A stretch of 64,000 nucleotides of DNA, taken from assembly GCA_022071955.1 (NCBI GenBank), contig JAJVIM010000009.1:1-64000 (forward strand), in the 5' to 3' direction. This document shows, one piece after another, positions 36,501-43,577 of this stretch. Each line of letters begins with the position of its first letter. The stretch's first letter is position 1. Below the pieces are notes generated by a model. The model ran no database searches and was not told the DNA's origin. It saw only the letters and a list, made by a program, of their open reading frames with translations. This DNA comes from Anaerolineae bacterium (GTDB taxonomy: Bacteria; Chloroflexota; Anaerolineae; 4572-78; J111). The position numbers and the translations under genes were made by a program.

Positions 36501-36597
36501 CAGTTTCGGCAATTTCTTCCAGACTGCGCCAATATTTTTTGCCGTTGGCCTGGGCCAGGCGTTCTTTAATGGCTGGTAAATTGAAGTTTTTTCTCAT
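33592..36597 (-). CDS. actB: Alternative Complex III subunit ActB (molybdopterin-oxidoreductase-like plus iron-sulfur)
   Basis: A 1001-residue exported subunit. ATG 36597 is chosen on family length and the following sequence; the frame runs further upstream into actA. A Tat-type signal, RRNFLKLMGASLALGG, lies near residue 55 and is followed by a lipobox-like Cys. The large middle (about 80-740) resembles molybdopterin oxidoreductases but, as in other ActB, no cofactor ligand is expected. The C-terminal part (from about 745) has four Cys clusters: CNGCNACVAAC, CHHCEQAPCELVCP, CIGTRYCSNNCP and CTYCLQRI...CQAACP, for three 4Fe-4S and one 3Fe-4S centre. Confidence 0.96.
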   Translation of the reverse strand: MRKNFNLPAIKERLAQANGKKYWRSLEEIAETEEFQDFLEHEFPQGADQWLNPIGRRNFLKLMGASLALGGLASCSPQPAKKIVPYVKAPEEVVPGQPLFFATAFQLGGVATGIVAESNMGRPTKIEGNPDHPGSLGGTNALAQASILNLYDPDRSQTVTNGGLVSAWDSFLGDFIVEVAAQGMTGGGGLRVLTGTVTSPLLASQLRALVEKYPDAKIVQYDPVNRDNVYDGAVLAFGQDVNTVYRFDRAKIVVSLEADFMAPGTAGDVRYAHDFAEARRLRRDKSDMNRLYLVESTPSTTGTLADHRLPLQSSKIKAVAQAIAAQLGVGVDAPADLPEVSAEWVAAVVEDLQAHPGESLVVAGSGQPGLVHALAHAINEKLGNVGSTVVHTESLVSAPANQTDDLRQLAEDMASGVVSVLVVLETNPVYSAPADLDFIKAMQKVPFRVHLGLYENETSALCQWHVPAKHYLENWGDARAYDGTATLIQPLVEPLYPATKSSVEMMAVMLGQADATEYDLLRQYWTDQGIDDQAWKESLFNGYVANTALPVKTVSANLASLTSALQQEPAADGEGLEIVFRPDPTIYDGHFSNNGWLQELPKPITKLTWDNALLLSPNTAATFGLASQDVVVVDYEGRTIHAPVWILPGQGDNVATMFLGYGRQRVGRVGNGIGANAYSIRTSTAPWFGKGVTLRKSGDTYRLASTQLHWNMEGREPVRAGTLAMYQKDPEFVQHIGEHEVDPNLTLLPKWDYNSYAWGMVVDLNTCNGCNACVAACVAENNIPVVGKDQVLVGREMQWIRIDTYYEGDLENPHTYQQPMMCHHCEQAPCELVCPVNATVHDHEGLNVMVYNRCIGTRYCSNNCPYKVRRFNYLHYSDETTESLKGVRNPNVTVRTRGVMEKCTYCLQRISHARIAAKNENRRIREGEVITACQAACPTKAIVFGDTNDPNSQVSKLKQEPTNYGVLTELGVRPRTSYLAKLTNPHPALAGENGAAAEQHG

Positions 36598-36607
36598 AGA
36601 ACCCCGC

Positions 36608-37270
36608 TTAACGATGACAGATTGAGCAGTCGTCCAAACGGCCGACTTCAATTCCGTATTCTGCAACCAGTTGCGCCCCCAGCGTGGCCTGATCGGTCCC
36701 TTCTGGCGGCTGGTATCCCATAGTGGTTATTTCGCTGTTTGGTCTGAGGTAATTTTGCGGCGCCCGGTGGCACTGCAAACACCACTGCATTTGCAGGGTA
36801 TTGGCTTTGGCCACCAGAGGCATGTTATCAACCCGGCCGTGGCAGCTTTCGCAACCAACGCCGTTATTTACGTGAACGCTGTGGTTAAAGTAAACAAAGC
36901 CGGACAGATTGTTGACCCGGTTCCATTGGAGAGCAGTTTGGTTTTGCCAACTGGCTCGTACCGGCTCAAGCATGGGGGCTTCGGTCCAAACCTGCGAATG
37001 GCAGCTCATACAGGTTTCGGTGGGCGGCACGTTGGCAAAGGATGATTCGTCTACCGAGGTGTGGCAATAGCGGCAATCGATACCGAGCTGACGAACGTGA
37101 TGCAAATGGCTAAACGGCACCGATTGTTCTACCGACACCCCGACATTTGTCATAAACGGTGATTGTACAAAGTAGTACCAGGCACCACCTAAAGCCGCCA
37201 CCAGTAGACCCAACCCAATAATGGAAGCTTTGGCAATGGTGTTCATACTAGGATGAAAAGTTTGCTTCAT
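36608..37270 (-). CDS. actA: Alternative Complex III pentahaem cytochrome c subunit ActA
   Basis: A 220-residue membrane-anchored cytochrome with one N-terminal helix (about 14-34) and exactly five haem-binding motifs: CRYCH, CMSCH, CESCH, CLQCH and CSICH. PFSHLHHVRQLGIDCRYCH and YFNHSVHVNNGVGCESCHG supply distal His ligands. It is the first gene of the ActABCDEF-Sco-CtaCDEF operon; actB follows 10 bp later. It collects electrons from the iron-sulfur chain of ActB. Confidence 0.96.
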   Translation of the reverse strand: MKQTFHPSMNTIAKASIIGLGLLVAALGGAWYYFVQSPFMTNVGVSVEQSVPFSHLHHVRQLGIDCRYCHTSVDESSFANVPPTETCMSCHSQVWTEAPMLEPVRASWQNQTALQWNRVNNLSGFVYFNHSVHVNNGVGCESCHGRVDNMPLVAKANTLQMQWCLQCHRAPQNYLRPNSEITTMGYQPPEGTDQATLGAQLVAEYGIEVGRLDDCSICHR

Positions 37271-37335
37271 AGCATGCCCTGTCCTTGAATGATGTTTACC
37301 ATTGTGTTACAAAACTGTTGCAGTGAGGGAAATAA

Positions 37336-37424
37336 TCTCGCAAACGAGACCCCAACCTCTTGTCAATTTTTGGTTTACAAAATATGGAATAAACCGGGAA
37401 AAAACTGTACGGCAGCTTGTACAG
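37336..37424 (-). promoter_or_regulatory. Possible operators upstream of the act operon
   Basis: Two inverted repeats lie 65-155 bp before actA: TCTCG-CAAA-CGAGA (37336-37349) and CTGTAC-8 bp-GTACAG (37405-37424). A TTGACA occurs on the - strand at about 37366-37361 but without a good -10 element at 17 bp. Which, if any, is used is unknown. Confidence 0.4.
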
Positions 37425-38035
37425 TAGGCACCGCTACCGGGGTTGTAGCAGATTACCGACACCTTACTGACCCACAACACCAACGCAACATCCTGGAAGC
37501 GAGTTGTCTGGGGCAGCAACATTTTACACTATACACACTTTGTTAGTATTTCAAACCGAAAGTCGGCAATTGTGAACTGTGTCACCCAAACTGCGGCCAA
37601 CATTTTACCAAAAAGTGGTTTGTTCCTGAAATTGAGTAAACGGACAAAAAGTTGTGGTAGGCATTAGCGGGCATAAAAATACACTATTTTTTAGTATTAT
37701 GCAAAATTTAGTTTTGGAAATTTTGTAGAAAATTGTATAAAAAATGCCACTCAAAGACCAGTTGTATTAGGATAAGTTATGGCCTGTTACCCTGTTAGCG
37801 GGATTTTTGACGCAGACTTTAACGGCTGGCGGCTTAAAATCAAACTAATTCAGTACAATCTTTTACTTTTTAATTCCTTTGCTTCGGCCGCACCGGGTTA
37901 AAGGAAATACCTACCGCCCAATGGGTTGTTGGGCTGCGAGGCCACGTTTTCACACACGCGCCACTTGTTTTTATTGGCATAAGTAAATCTTTTACCATCT
38001 CATTAACGCTGATGAAGTCTTTGGGCTGAATAGCG
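37425..38035. other. AT-rich intergenic region, no gene seen
   Basis: About 610 bp between the divergent... same-strand Hedgehog-like gene end and the act operon leader. Short frames here lack start signals and family resemblance. The stretch 37660-37770 is markedly AT-rich (for example TTTTTTAGTATTATGC), which would suit a promoter for the - strand act operon or a terminator zone, but I cannot single one out. Confidence 0.4.
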
Positions 38036-38788
38036 TTAATTGCCGCACAATTCACACAAACTGGTCGCTTTAATAGAGGCGTGGCAGTGGGTGGTTTCGT
38101 TGTGAACCCAGTCAAAGCCGGCGCAAATTGCCAGCGCGCACAGCCGGGGATAACGGTCGTAATCTACCGGCAGGGTGGTCAGATCCACGGCTCGGCCCTC
38201 GTAGTGCAACGAGTAACGAGTAGCGGGATTGGAGTCGGTCGGATCGTGCGACAGCAGCGAATCGTAAGCATCGGTGATGCGGAGTTGAACAGTGCCGCCC
38301 CACTCGGCCTGTACCAGTTGGTTGAGCCGGGTGAGCGGTTGAACCATAGCCGGATGAACCAACAAATCTTCCGAATCAAAAGGGCTACTCTCTTCTTTTT
38401 TATAAATGATTGAGGGATCAAGTTTGCCGACCAACCGGTTATAGGCGCAGGAATCGCGGGTAACGTGACATTCCATCCGGCCAACGGCCAGGCTTTCTCT
38501 GATGTCATAATCGCCATCCCGGGAAACATGCTGTTCGGTGGGCAAATCCGGGAACTGACAGATCGGCGGAGGTTGAACACCTGCTGTCATTACTCTAAAC
38601 AGGAGCGGGTCTGACCTGGGACTGAGGGTGGGCCAGACAATAGGGGTGGGGCTGGGGATGGCCGTAGCCGCGGGCAGCACAACCATTACCGGCGCCGGCG
38701 GCGATGAAAGGTCAACCTTAACGCACGACAACATTGCCGCCGCTATTGCCAGCAGCCCAACCAGCCACCCGCGCCCCCCGTTTCGCAT
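38036..38788 (-). CDS. Bacterial Hedgehog-signalling-domain-like lipoprotein (M15/DD-peptidase superfamily)
   Basis: A 250-residue lipoprotein (lipobox AAMLSC, Cys22) with a Thr/Pro linker to about 60. From about 115 it matches the animal Hedgehog N-terminal domain over its length: LDPSIIYKKEESS (Hedgehog NPDIIFKDEENT), VQLRITDAYD (VKLRVTEGWD), SLHYEGRAVDLTT (SLHYEGRAVDITT), LAICAGFDWVHNE (LAVEAGFDWVYYE), HCHASIKA (HIHCSVKA). Zinc ligands are H195, D202 and H236. Acidic residues at the Hedgehog calcium site are partly kept. The superfamily includes zinc D,D-peptidases (LAS/M15), so a cell-wall or surface hydrolase is likely; a pure binding role is possible. It begins 10 bp after the SH3-domain gene. 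Confidence 0.88.
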   Translation of the reverse strand: MRNGGRGWLVGLLAIAAAMLSCVKVDLSSPPAPVMVVLPAATAIPSPTPIVWPTLSPRSDPLLFRVMTAGVQPPPICQFPDLPTEQHVSRDGDYDIRESLAVGRMECHVTRDSCAYNRLVGKLDPSIIYKKEESSPFDSEDLLVHPAMVQPLTRLNQLVQAEWGGTVQLRITDAYDSLLSHDPTDSNPATRYSLHYEGRAVDLTTLPVDYDRYPRLCALAICAGFDWVHNETTHCHASIKATSLCELCGN

Positions 38789-38797
38789 CAATTATGC

Positions 38798-40090
38798 TCA
38801 GTCTGCATTGTAACTATCGGGCCGCTCAAATGAACCAACCAGCCAGGTTTTACCCGGCAGCCACGGATACCATTTTTGGCCTTCGTGGCTGGCGCTGAGC
38901 ACGTAGGCTCCTTGCGCCGGCTGGCCTTTGCCAGACAGGCTATACTCGTAGGTCATTCCGCTGGCCGGCTCGCCGGGGTGGGCGTTAACCAGCAGGCGGC
39001 CATCCTGAGTCCAGCGGGGAGCGTCCAGGTCGAGGTCGCCGGGGTGTTCCAGATAAGTTATTTTGCCATCGGCCAACCGCAATACCACCACGCCTTCACA
39101 CGGTTTACAATATTTAACTTTGTACCCCACCACAAATGCCAGGTAATCGCCATCTGGCGACCAGACGATGTTGCCAATGGGACCAGAGTCGGCTGAATCC
39201 TCAAACCAGATGGTGCTGAGCGCGCCATCAGTGGTGATGGTATAGAGCTTAATTCTTTCGGTAATTGCGATCTGATCGCCCCCCGGAGAGACGCTTTTGC
39301 TCACCGGTGGAACGAGCAAATGACCGGTCAGGCGTTTGTAGGCCGGCATATCGTCAACAAACTGCCGCGGCGCGCTAAAAACGGCGGTTGGAGTGCCTTC
39401 GGGCACAAGCGGGCGTGGTTGCAACACGCCGGAGGTTTCGGTACCGGGCAACATCAACGCTGCCGTATCGCCGCCGGCAATACTGATCGTGGGAACGCCC
39501 GGCGTACCCCATACCATCAGCGAGGGAATAGTGACCACCGGGACTTCATCGGACGTGTAATTGGTTGAGACCATATTGCCGGCAACCCAGGCAAAGGTAC
39601 CGTCGCCGGCCGTTACCAACCACCAGGTTGAGTCCTGGTTGCGGCCAACAATCAGCGCGCTGTTGCCGTAAGCCAACTCACCGACAACATTGTAATCGGT
39701 GCCGGGGCCGCTGCGCAGGTTGGTAGAACTCTGATCGGCGACCAAAAATGGCGGCGGGGTGGGCGTGGCTGTTGGCGCCTGGATGACCACCGCTGAATTG
39801 TTTGAGCGCAAAAATTCCAGCTCGCCTTGCAGTAACTGCACCTGCCCAATGAGCGAATCGATAACCGGTGAAGTAGGGGTAGGCATGGCTGTAGCCGCGG
39901 CGGTGGGCGTGGGAGTGGTAACAAAAACAACGTCTTGCGAAACGCCAACTGTGAAAAAGTTAGTCAGGCCGCAAACCGCACAAACCAGTACTGTAACACT
40001 CAACAGGCCGCAGGTTGCCGCCAACCCCAACTGGGTGCCGCATCCCCCCACCACCAGCTTGCCAAAGTTGCTGTTCCAGAACGGGTTCAT
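38798..40090 (-). CDS. Membrane-anchored SH3b and WD40-like (PD40) domain protein
   Basis: A 430-residue exported protein. ATG 40090 overlaps the stop of the upstream gene (TGATG), so translation is coupled. One N-terminal helix (about 22-45) is followed by a Thr/Pro linker, a short coiled coil (VIDSLIGQVQLLQGELEFLR), another linker, and a bacterial SH3 domain at about 115-170 (TNLRSGPGTDYNVVGELAYG, WWLVTAGDGTFAWVAGNMV). The C-terminal half has TolB-like PD40 strands (NIVWSPDGDYLAFVVG, PRWTQDGRLLVNAHPG). SH3b domains often bind peptidoglycan, matching the wall-peptidase-like neighbour downstream. Confidence 0.82.
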   Translation of the reverse strand: MNPFWNSNFGKLVVGGCGTQLGLAATCGLLSVTVLVCAVCGLTNFFTVGVSQDVVFVTTPTPTAAATAMPTPTSPVIDSLIGQVQLLQGELEFLRSNNSAVVIQAPTATPTPPPFLVADQSSTNLRSGPGTDYNVVGELAYGNSALIVGRNQDSTWWLVTAGDGTFAWVAGNMVSTNYTSDEVPVVTIPSLMVWGTPGVPTISIAGGDTAALMLPGTETSGVLQPRPLVPEGTPTAVFSAPRQFVDDMPAYKRLTGHLLVPPVSKSVSPGGDQIAITERIKLYTITTDGALSTIWFEDSADSGPIGNIVWSPDGDYLAFVVGYKVKYCKPCEGVVVLRLADGKITYLEHPGDLDLDAPRWTQDGRLLVNAHPGEPASGMTYEYSLSGKGQPAQGAYVLSASHEGQKWYPWLPGKTWLVGSFERPDSYNAD

Positions 40091-41283
40091 CAGTCCCACC
40101 AATCTTTCAGAGAACGGGCATCCATAAAGGTGCCGTTGTCTCTAATGGCCACCAGCAGTTTATCGGTAGCGCGGCCGATGGGTGTTGTCAGGGTTAAACC
40201 GGGCAGGTTGTTGCCTTCGCTCTCGCGGAAAGCTTTTACCAGATTGGGATCGGTTTCAAGGCCAATCAGGTGCATGGTATACCCTTTAACCACATTCCCG
40301 CGCCGGGCGTAAACATAGGTGATACTGTCTTCATCGGCGTAGAGAACGGTGGCATAAATATTGCCGCCAAAAATATCTGTATCTGTGGGTGGAATGTAAA
40401 TTGGTTTGCCGGGCGTAGTTTTTAACTGAACCAGAATGGCTTTGCCATCGTTAACCAGGTCGCTCTTGTCATTTTTGGCCCAATCCCAGCCATGTATACC
40501 GTAGGCCGCAATGATGTTGGGTTCAAATACCTTGCTGAATTTGGGCGTGTTGGGGTCGCTGCCCGCGCCACTGATTTCGACCAGTTTCGCGTCGGCAGCG
40601 ATTTTTTCCGGTGTGCGCAGTTTCAGATTCAAGTCGCCGTGTTCGGCCGCAGGACGACTTTCGCGCTCACCTTCAATGGGAATGATTTCAAATGTGTTGT
40701 TAGAGATATACGGCGCGGCAACTTCAACCTGATCACCGGCGGGAGGCAGATGGGGTGGTGTGTCTGCGGCGGTGGGCGTGTTAGCCGGTGGAGGTGCAGC
40801 CTGAGCTGCCGGCGCCCCCTGTTTGGCCGGGTCTAACGGAACGGCAGCAGCGGGTGTGTTTGTTGGTGGCACAAACGCGGCTGCTTCTTCTGCGCCACCG
40901 GTGGCAATCGCTGAAACAGTGGCGATTTGCGCCTGCACCTGGGCGTTGGGCGGCACCGGTGTAGCTGTGGTAGTTGGTGGCGGCAGCAATGTTGGCTCGG
41001 GTGATGGCTCGGTGGCGATGGTGGGTTGCGCGGCAATTTCTGGCGTAGCGGTTACTACAATAATCGCGGGCATTTCGGGCGGTTTCTGGCTAACGGTAAT
41101 TTGCAGATTAGACAATTGCCAGCCTAAATAGGCGTTCAGCGCCAGCGAACCGATCAACAATACCAGCAACACCATCGACAAGACAATAGTGAAGCTTAGC
41201 GTTATCCCGCCCAAAAACCAGAGCAAACAACCGCTGCTGGCACAGCCTTGCGTTGACGGGTTTGGAATTATTTCGTTATCCAT
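40090..41283 (-). CDS. Membrane-anchored Pro/Thr/Ala-rich protein of the Hedgehog-like cluster
   Basis: A 397-residue protein (ATG 41283, AGGT upstream). One membrane helix lies at about 20-55, followed by a long disordered Pro/Thr/Ala linker (about 75-185) and a globular C-terminal domain of about 200 residues that I do not recognise, with SKVFEPNIIAAYGIHGWDWA and LKTTPGKPIYIPPTDTDIFGGNIYATVLYADEDSITYVYARRG cut here into two parts. The latter half is rich in beta strands. It shares the anchor-linker-domain plan and coupled expression with its neighbours, so it is probably part of the same surface system. Confidence 0.75.
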   Translation of the reverse strand: MDNEIIPNPSTQGCASSGCLLWFLGGITLSFTIVLSMVLLVLLIGSLALNAYLGWQLSNLQITVSQKPPEMPAIIVVTATPEIAAQPTIATEPSPEPTLLPPPTTTATPVPPNAQVQAQIATVSAIATGGAEEAAAFVPPTNTPAAAVPLDPAKQGAPAAQAAPPPANTPTAADTPPHLPPAGDQVEVAAPYISNNTFEIIPIEGERESRPAAEHGDLNLKLRTPEKIAADAKLVEISGAGSDPNTPKFSKVFEPNIIAAYGIHGWDWAKNDKSDLVNDGKAILVQLKTTPGKPIYIPPTDTDIFGGNIYATVLYADEDSITYVYARRGNVVKGYTMHLIGLETDPNLVKAFRESEGNNLPGLTLTTPIGRATDKLLVAIRDNGTFMDARSLKDWWD

Positions 41284-41314
41284 TTTTACCTGCCTCTCCC
41301 CCTGAAAACATTGG

Positions 41315-42451
41315 TTAACATCGCCACCAGCCGCCGCGGCCATCCAAACATATTTTGATGGTTTGGTCTTCCAGACTCAGGGTGATGGTGTTCACATAAT
41401 CGCCCTGTTCCACCACGGTAAAAAAGGTGACGCTGCTGGTTGCTCCCGGCGGCGGGCCTGATCCCGGATAACCGTAGTAACACGCCTTTACATTTTTACC
41501 GTTGACCGTGGTAAAGCTGATTGGCCAATCATCCGGCACTTTTTTATCAGAATTATTGGTTAACAGCAACTCAACATTAAATCCCCGATAATACGGTTTA
41601 GTGTCGTCAAAATCGCCGGTTTGCCAGGCGGTGCATGGGTCGCCTTTGTCCCAACCCCAGGGTTCCTCGTAGCGATGCTGATTGCCAACAGCAAGTTCGT
41701 ACAGGCCGTCATCTTTGGGGATAGGCGAGGCCTCTTTTACCACCACCGCGTCGCCAGTGTTAGAGGGTTGGCCCACCGGCTGGTTGCCATACTCCAGCCC
41801 GGTAATCAACCATTGGCCATTTCGTTTTTCCAGGGTGTAAACCGCATAATCAGGATAAAGAATGCCATCCATAATTGTGCCTTTATGGGTTACCATTGCC
41901 CGGTCACCTTCAATTTGAACAGCGGCAGCCACTAACGAGATGGAGGATATGCCGGATGAAAAAAATGCCTGGTAACGGCGGGCAATGTTGGGCCAGCTTT
42001 GCCAGGTGGTATCATCGGCAAAGTTTTCCGGAGTGCCGGCTCGGTCAATGATAACCGCGTCTGGGGCATAAATACTCTGTAACAGCGCCAAATCCTGAGT
42101 GACGGCCCCGCGGATTTCGTTATTAATCGTTGTCTGGATTTGATCAACGTCGGACAGGGAAAAAGACGTTGTAGCTATTGGAATGGGTGTAACCACAATG
42201 GGTGCTGGCGTTGCAGGTGGTGGTTGGGGCTGTTGAGCTTGAAGCGTGGCAATTACTGCCGCATCCACTGTTGCCTGAACATTGGTGCCAGCTTGTTGGG
42301 TTGCGGATACTGCTGTATCAACTGTAGCCTGCAAATTTACTGCCGGCGCTCCGGCAATGTTACAGGCTGCCAAAAAAAAGATTAATAATGAAATAAAAAG
42401 GCTAAAAGATACTCTGTGTCCAACGGTTATTTTTTCTGATTGGGCCATCAT
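41315..42451 (-). CDS. Lipoprotein with an NTF2/SnoaL-like domain
   Basis: A 378-residue lipoprotein, first gene of the four-gene - strand cluster. The signal ends in IFFLAAC (Cys near 30). Two short helical repeats (NLQATVDTAVSATQQAG and NVQATVDAAVIATLQAQ) precede a Pro linker, then an NTF2-like cone domain at about 100-215 (IRGAVTQDLALLQSIYAPDA, DGILYPDYAVYTLEKRNGQWLI cut at 20 here). The C-terminal about 150 residues are a beta-rich domain with Cys pairs. NTF2-like domains bind small ligands or serve as scaffolds; no catalytic residue set is clear. Confidence 0.75.
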   Translation of the reverse strand: MMAQSEKITVGHRVSFSLFISLLIFFLAACNIAGAPAVNLQATVDTAVSATQQAGTNVQATVDAAVIATLQAQQPQPPPATPAPIVVTPIPIATTSFSLSDVDQIQTTINNEIRGAVTQDLALLQSIYAPDAVIIDRAGTPENFADDTTWQSWPNIARRYQAFFSSGISSISLVAAAVQIEGDRAMVTHKGTIMDGILYPDYAVYTLEKRNGQWLITGLEYGNQPVGQPSNTGDAVVVKEASPIPKDDGLYELAVGNQHRYEEPWGWDKGDPCTAWQTGDFDDTKPYYRGFNVELLLTNNSDKKVPDDWPISFTTVNGKNVKACYYGYPGSGPPPGATSSVTFFTVVEQGDYVNTITLSLEDQTIKICLDGRGGWWRC

Positions 42452-42601
42452 CTTTTAACCTATATTTCCCGGTGAACACAGGACAATTTGCAGAGTGATA
42501 TTAAGCGGATGTCTTAACTGTTTCAGTTTTCCAAATCTTAACACATTTTCTTATGAAAAGCAAGGAATAACTATGACAAGTTATTATGTCACAATTGTTA
42601 A

Positions 42602-42626
42602 GGTCACCGGTTTTTCCGGCGGTGAC
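42602..42626. promoter_or_regulatory. Inverted repeat in the divergent intergenic region
   Basis: GGTCACCG (42602-42609) and CGGTGACC (42619-42626) form an 8-bp stem. It lies between the divergent genes at 42451 (-) and 42783 (+), 27 bp before the -35 box of the REC gene. With no T run after it, an operator is as likely as a terminator. The rest of the 330-bp gap holds no gene. Confidence 0.5.
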
Positions 42627-42652
42627 CAGTACCAAAGTTTATAGAAATTGGA

Positions 42653-42681
42653 TTGCACATTGACCGGGCAAATGGTATAAT
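42653..42681 (+). promoter_or_regulatory. Promoter of the single-domain response regulator gene
   Basis: TTGCAC (42653-42658), 17-bp spacer, perfect TATAAT (42676-42681). The leader to the ATG at 42783 is about 95 bases. Confidence 0.78.
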
Positions 42682-42782
42682 TTTTTTCGTTAAAAGATTT
42701 AAATGGCCGTTTAATAACAGTTCGCTGCTAACCCCGTAAAGCGATAGCACTTTAAAATCTCCGGTAAATTTGTGGTATTTTT

Positions 42783-43169
42783 ATGACAAAACCAAAAGTT
42801 TTGGTGGTAGATGATGATTTTATGACGTGTAATCTGGTTGAAACCGTCCTTAAAATGGAAGGTTACCAGACTGCATCTCTCAATCGGGTAGAAGGTGACG
42901 ATGTACTCAAAGTGCTTGAGCTTGAACGCCCCAACATTATCCTGCTCGATTTTCATTTGGGAAATCAGGAAACCACCAAATACGTTCAAAAGATCAGAGC
43001 CAGCGAGCGCTGGTTGCATCTTCCCATAATTATGACATCTGCCATCGATTATCGCCGTATCTGTTTAAAGGCCGGCGCGACTGATTTTTTTGTCAAACCC
43101 TTTAAATGGGAAGAAATTACCGAACGCATCAAATCAATTTTAAATAACTCAATTTATCAGGAAATATAG
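42783..43169 (+). CDS. Single-domain response regulator (REC only)
   Basis: A 128-residue receiver domain without an output domain. The acidic pair and phospho-acceptor are visible (VLVVDDDF; Asp in IILLDFHLG), followed by the conserved Thr/Ser (IIMTSA) and Lys (FFVKPFKW). Such proteins relay phosphate or act by protein contacts. No kinase is adjacent. It is a single-gene unit with its own promoter and terminator. Confidence 0.93.
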   Translation: MTKPKVLVVDDDFMTCNLVETVLKMEGYQTASLNRVEGDDVLKVLELERPNIILLDFHLGNQETTKYVQKIRASERWLHLPIIMTSAIDYRRICLKAGATDFFVKPFKWEEITERIKSILNNSIYQEI

Positions 43170-43229
43170 TTCACAGTCAACCAAAGCCAAATCCAACAGA
43201 GAATTGCTGGATCGAGTTAAACATAAAAA

Positions 43230-43258
43230 GTCCCGCTTTATTGGCGGGACATTTTAAT
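43230..43258 (+). terminator. Rho-independent terminator after the response regulator
   Basis: GTCCCGC (43230-43236) and GCGGGAC (43244-43250) form a stem around a seven-base loop, followed by ATTTTAATT. Confidence 0.8.
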
Positions 43259-43497
43259 TACCGACAACTCTATTTCAAACGATACGGTTAGTTAATCCGG
43301 TTGGCAGCACTATCGGGGGAGCCTGATGAACAGTTGTTTTTCTTTACCAAGCCATAATTTCAACATAAGACAGCGTTAGCTTTATAAAGGCAAGTCCGAG
43401 CAACCTCTTAAACGAAGACCGCAGTACTATAGCCAGCTACAGGCGAAAAGGTTACTGACCATACACCTGCGGCTATGACGCGCTCGTGAATATTAAA
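43259..43497 (+). other. Intergenic stretch, possible structured RNA
   Basis: About 240 bp without a gene. A candidate promoter (TTCAAC near 43359, 17 bp, TTATAA near 43382) would start a transcript with GGCAAGTCC and CGCAGTACTATAGCC, faintly like the core of a class I cyclic-di-GMP aptamer. The second half of that aptamer is not visible and a stronger promoter follows at 43498, so this is only a lead. Confidence 0.25.
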
Positions 43498-43526
43498 TTA
43501 CACAAAGCGGAGATGTGTGGTAAAAT
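43498..43526 (+). promoter_or_regulatory. Promoter of the PHP-AlbA gene
   Basis: TTACAC (43498-43503), 17-bp spacer, TAAAAT (43521-43526), 52 bp before the GTG start at 43578. Confidence 0.65.
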
Positions 43527-43577
43527 GAGTAGACTACCCGCCTATTATTCCTTATTCCATTTAAGAGGTTTATCACT

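Noticed and set aside
37405..37424. CTGTAC-N8-GTACAG as a LexA (SOS) box
   Set aside because: The half-sites resemble CTGT...ACAG of E. coli, but the host LexA motif is unknown and the act operon is not an expected SOS target; kept only as an inverted repeat.
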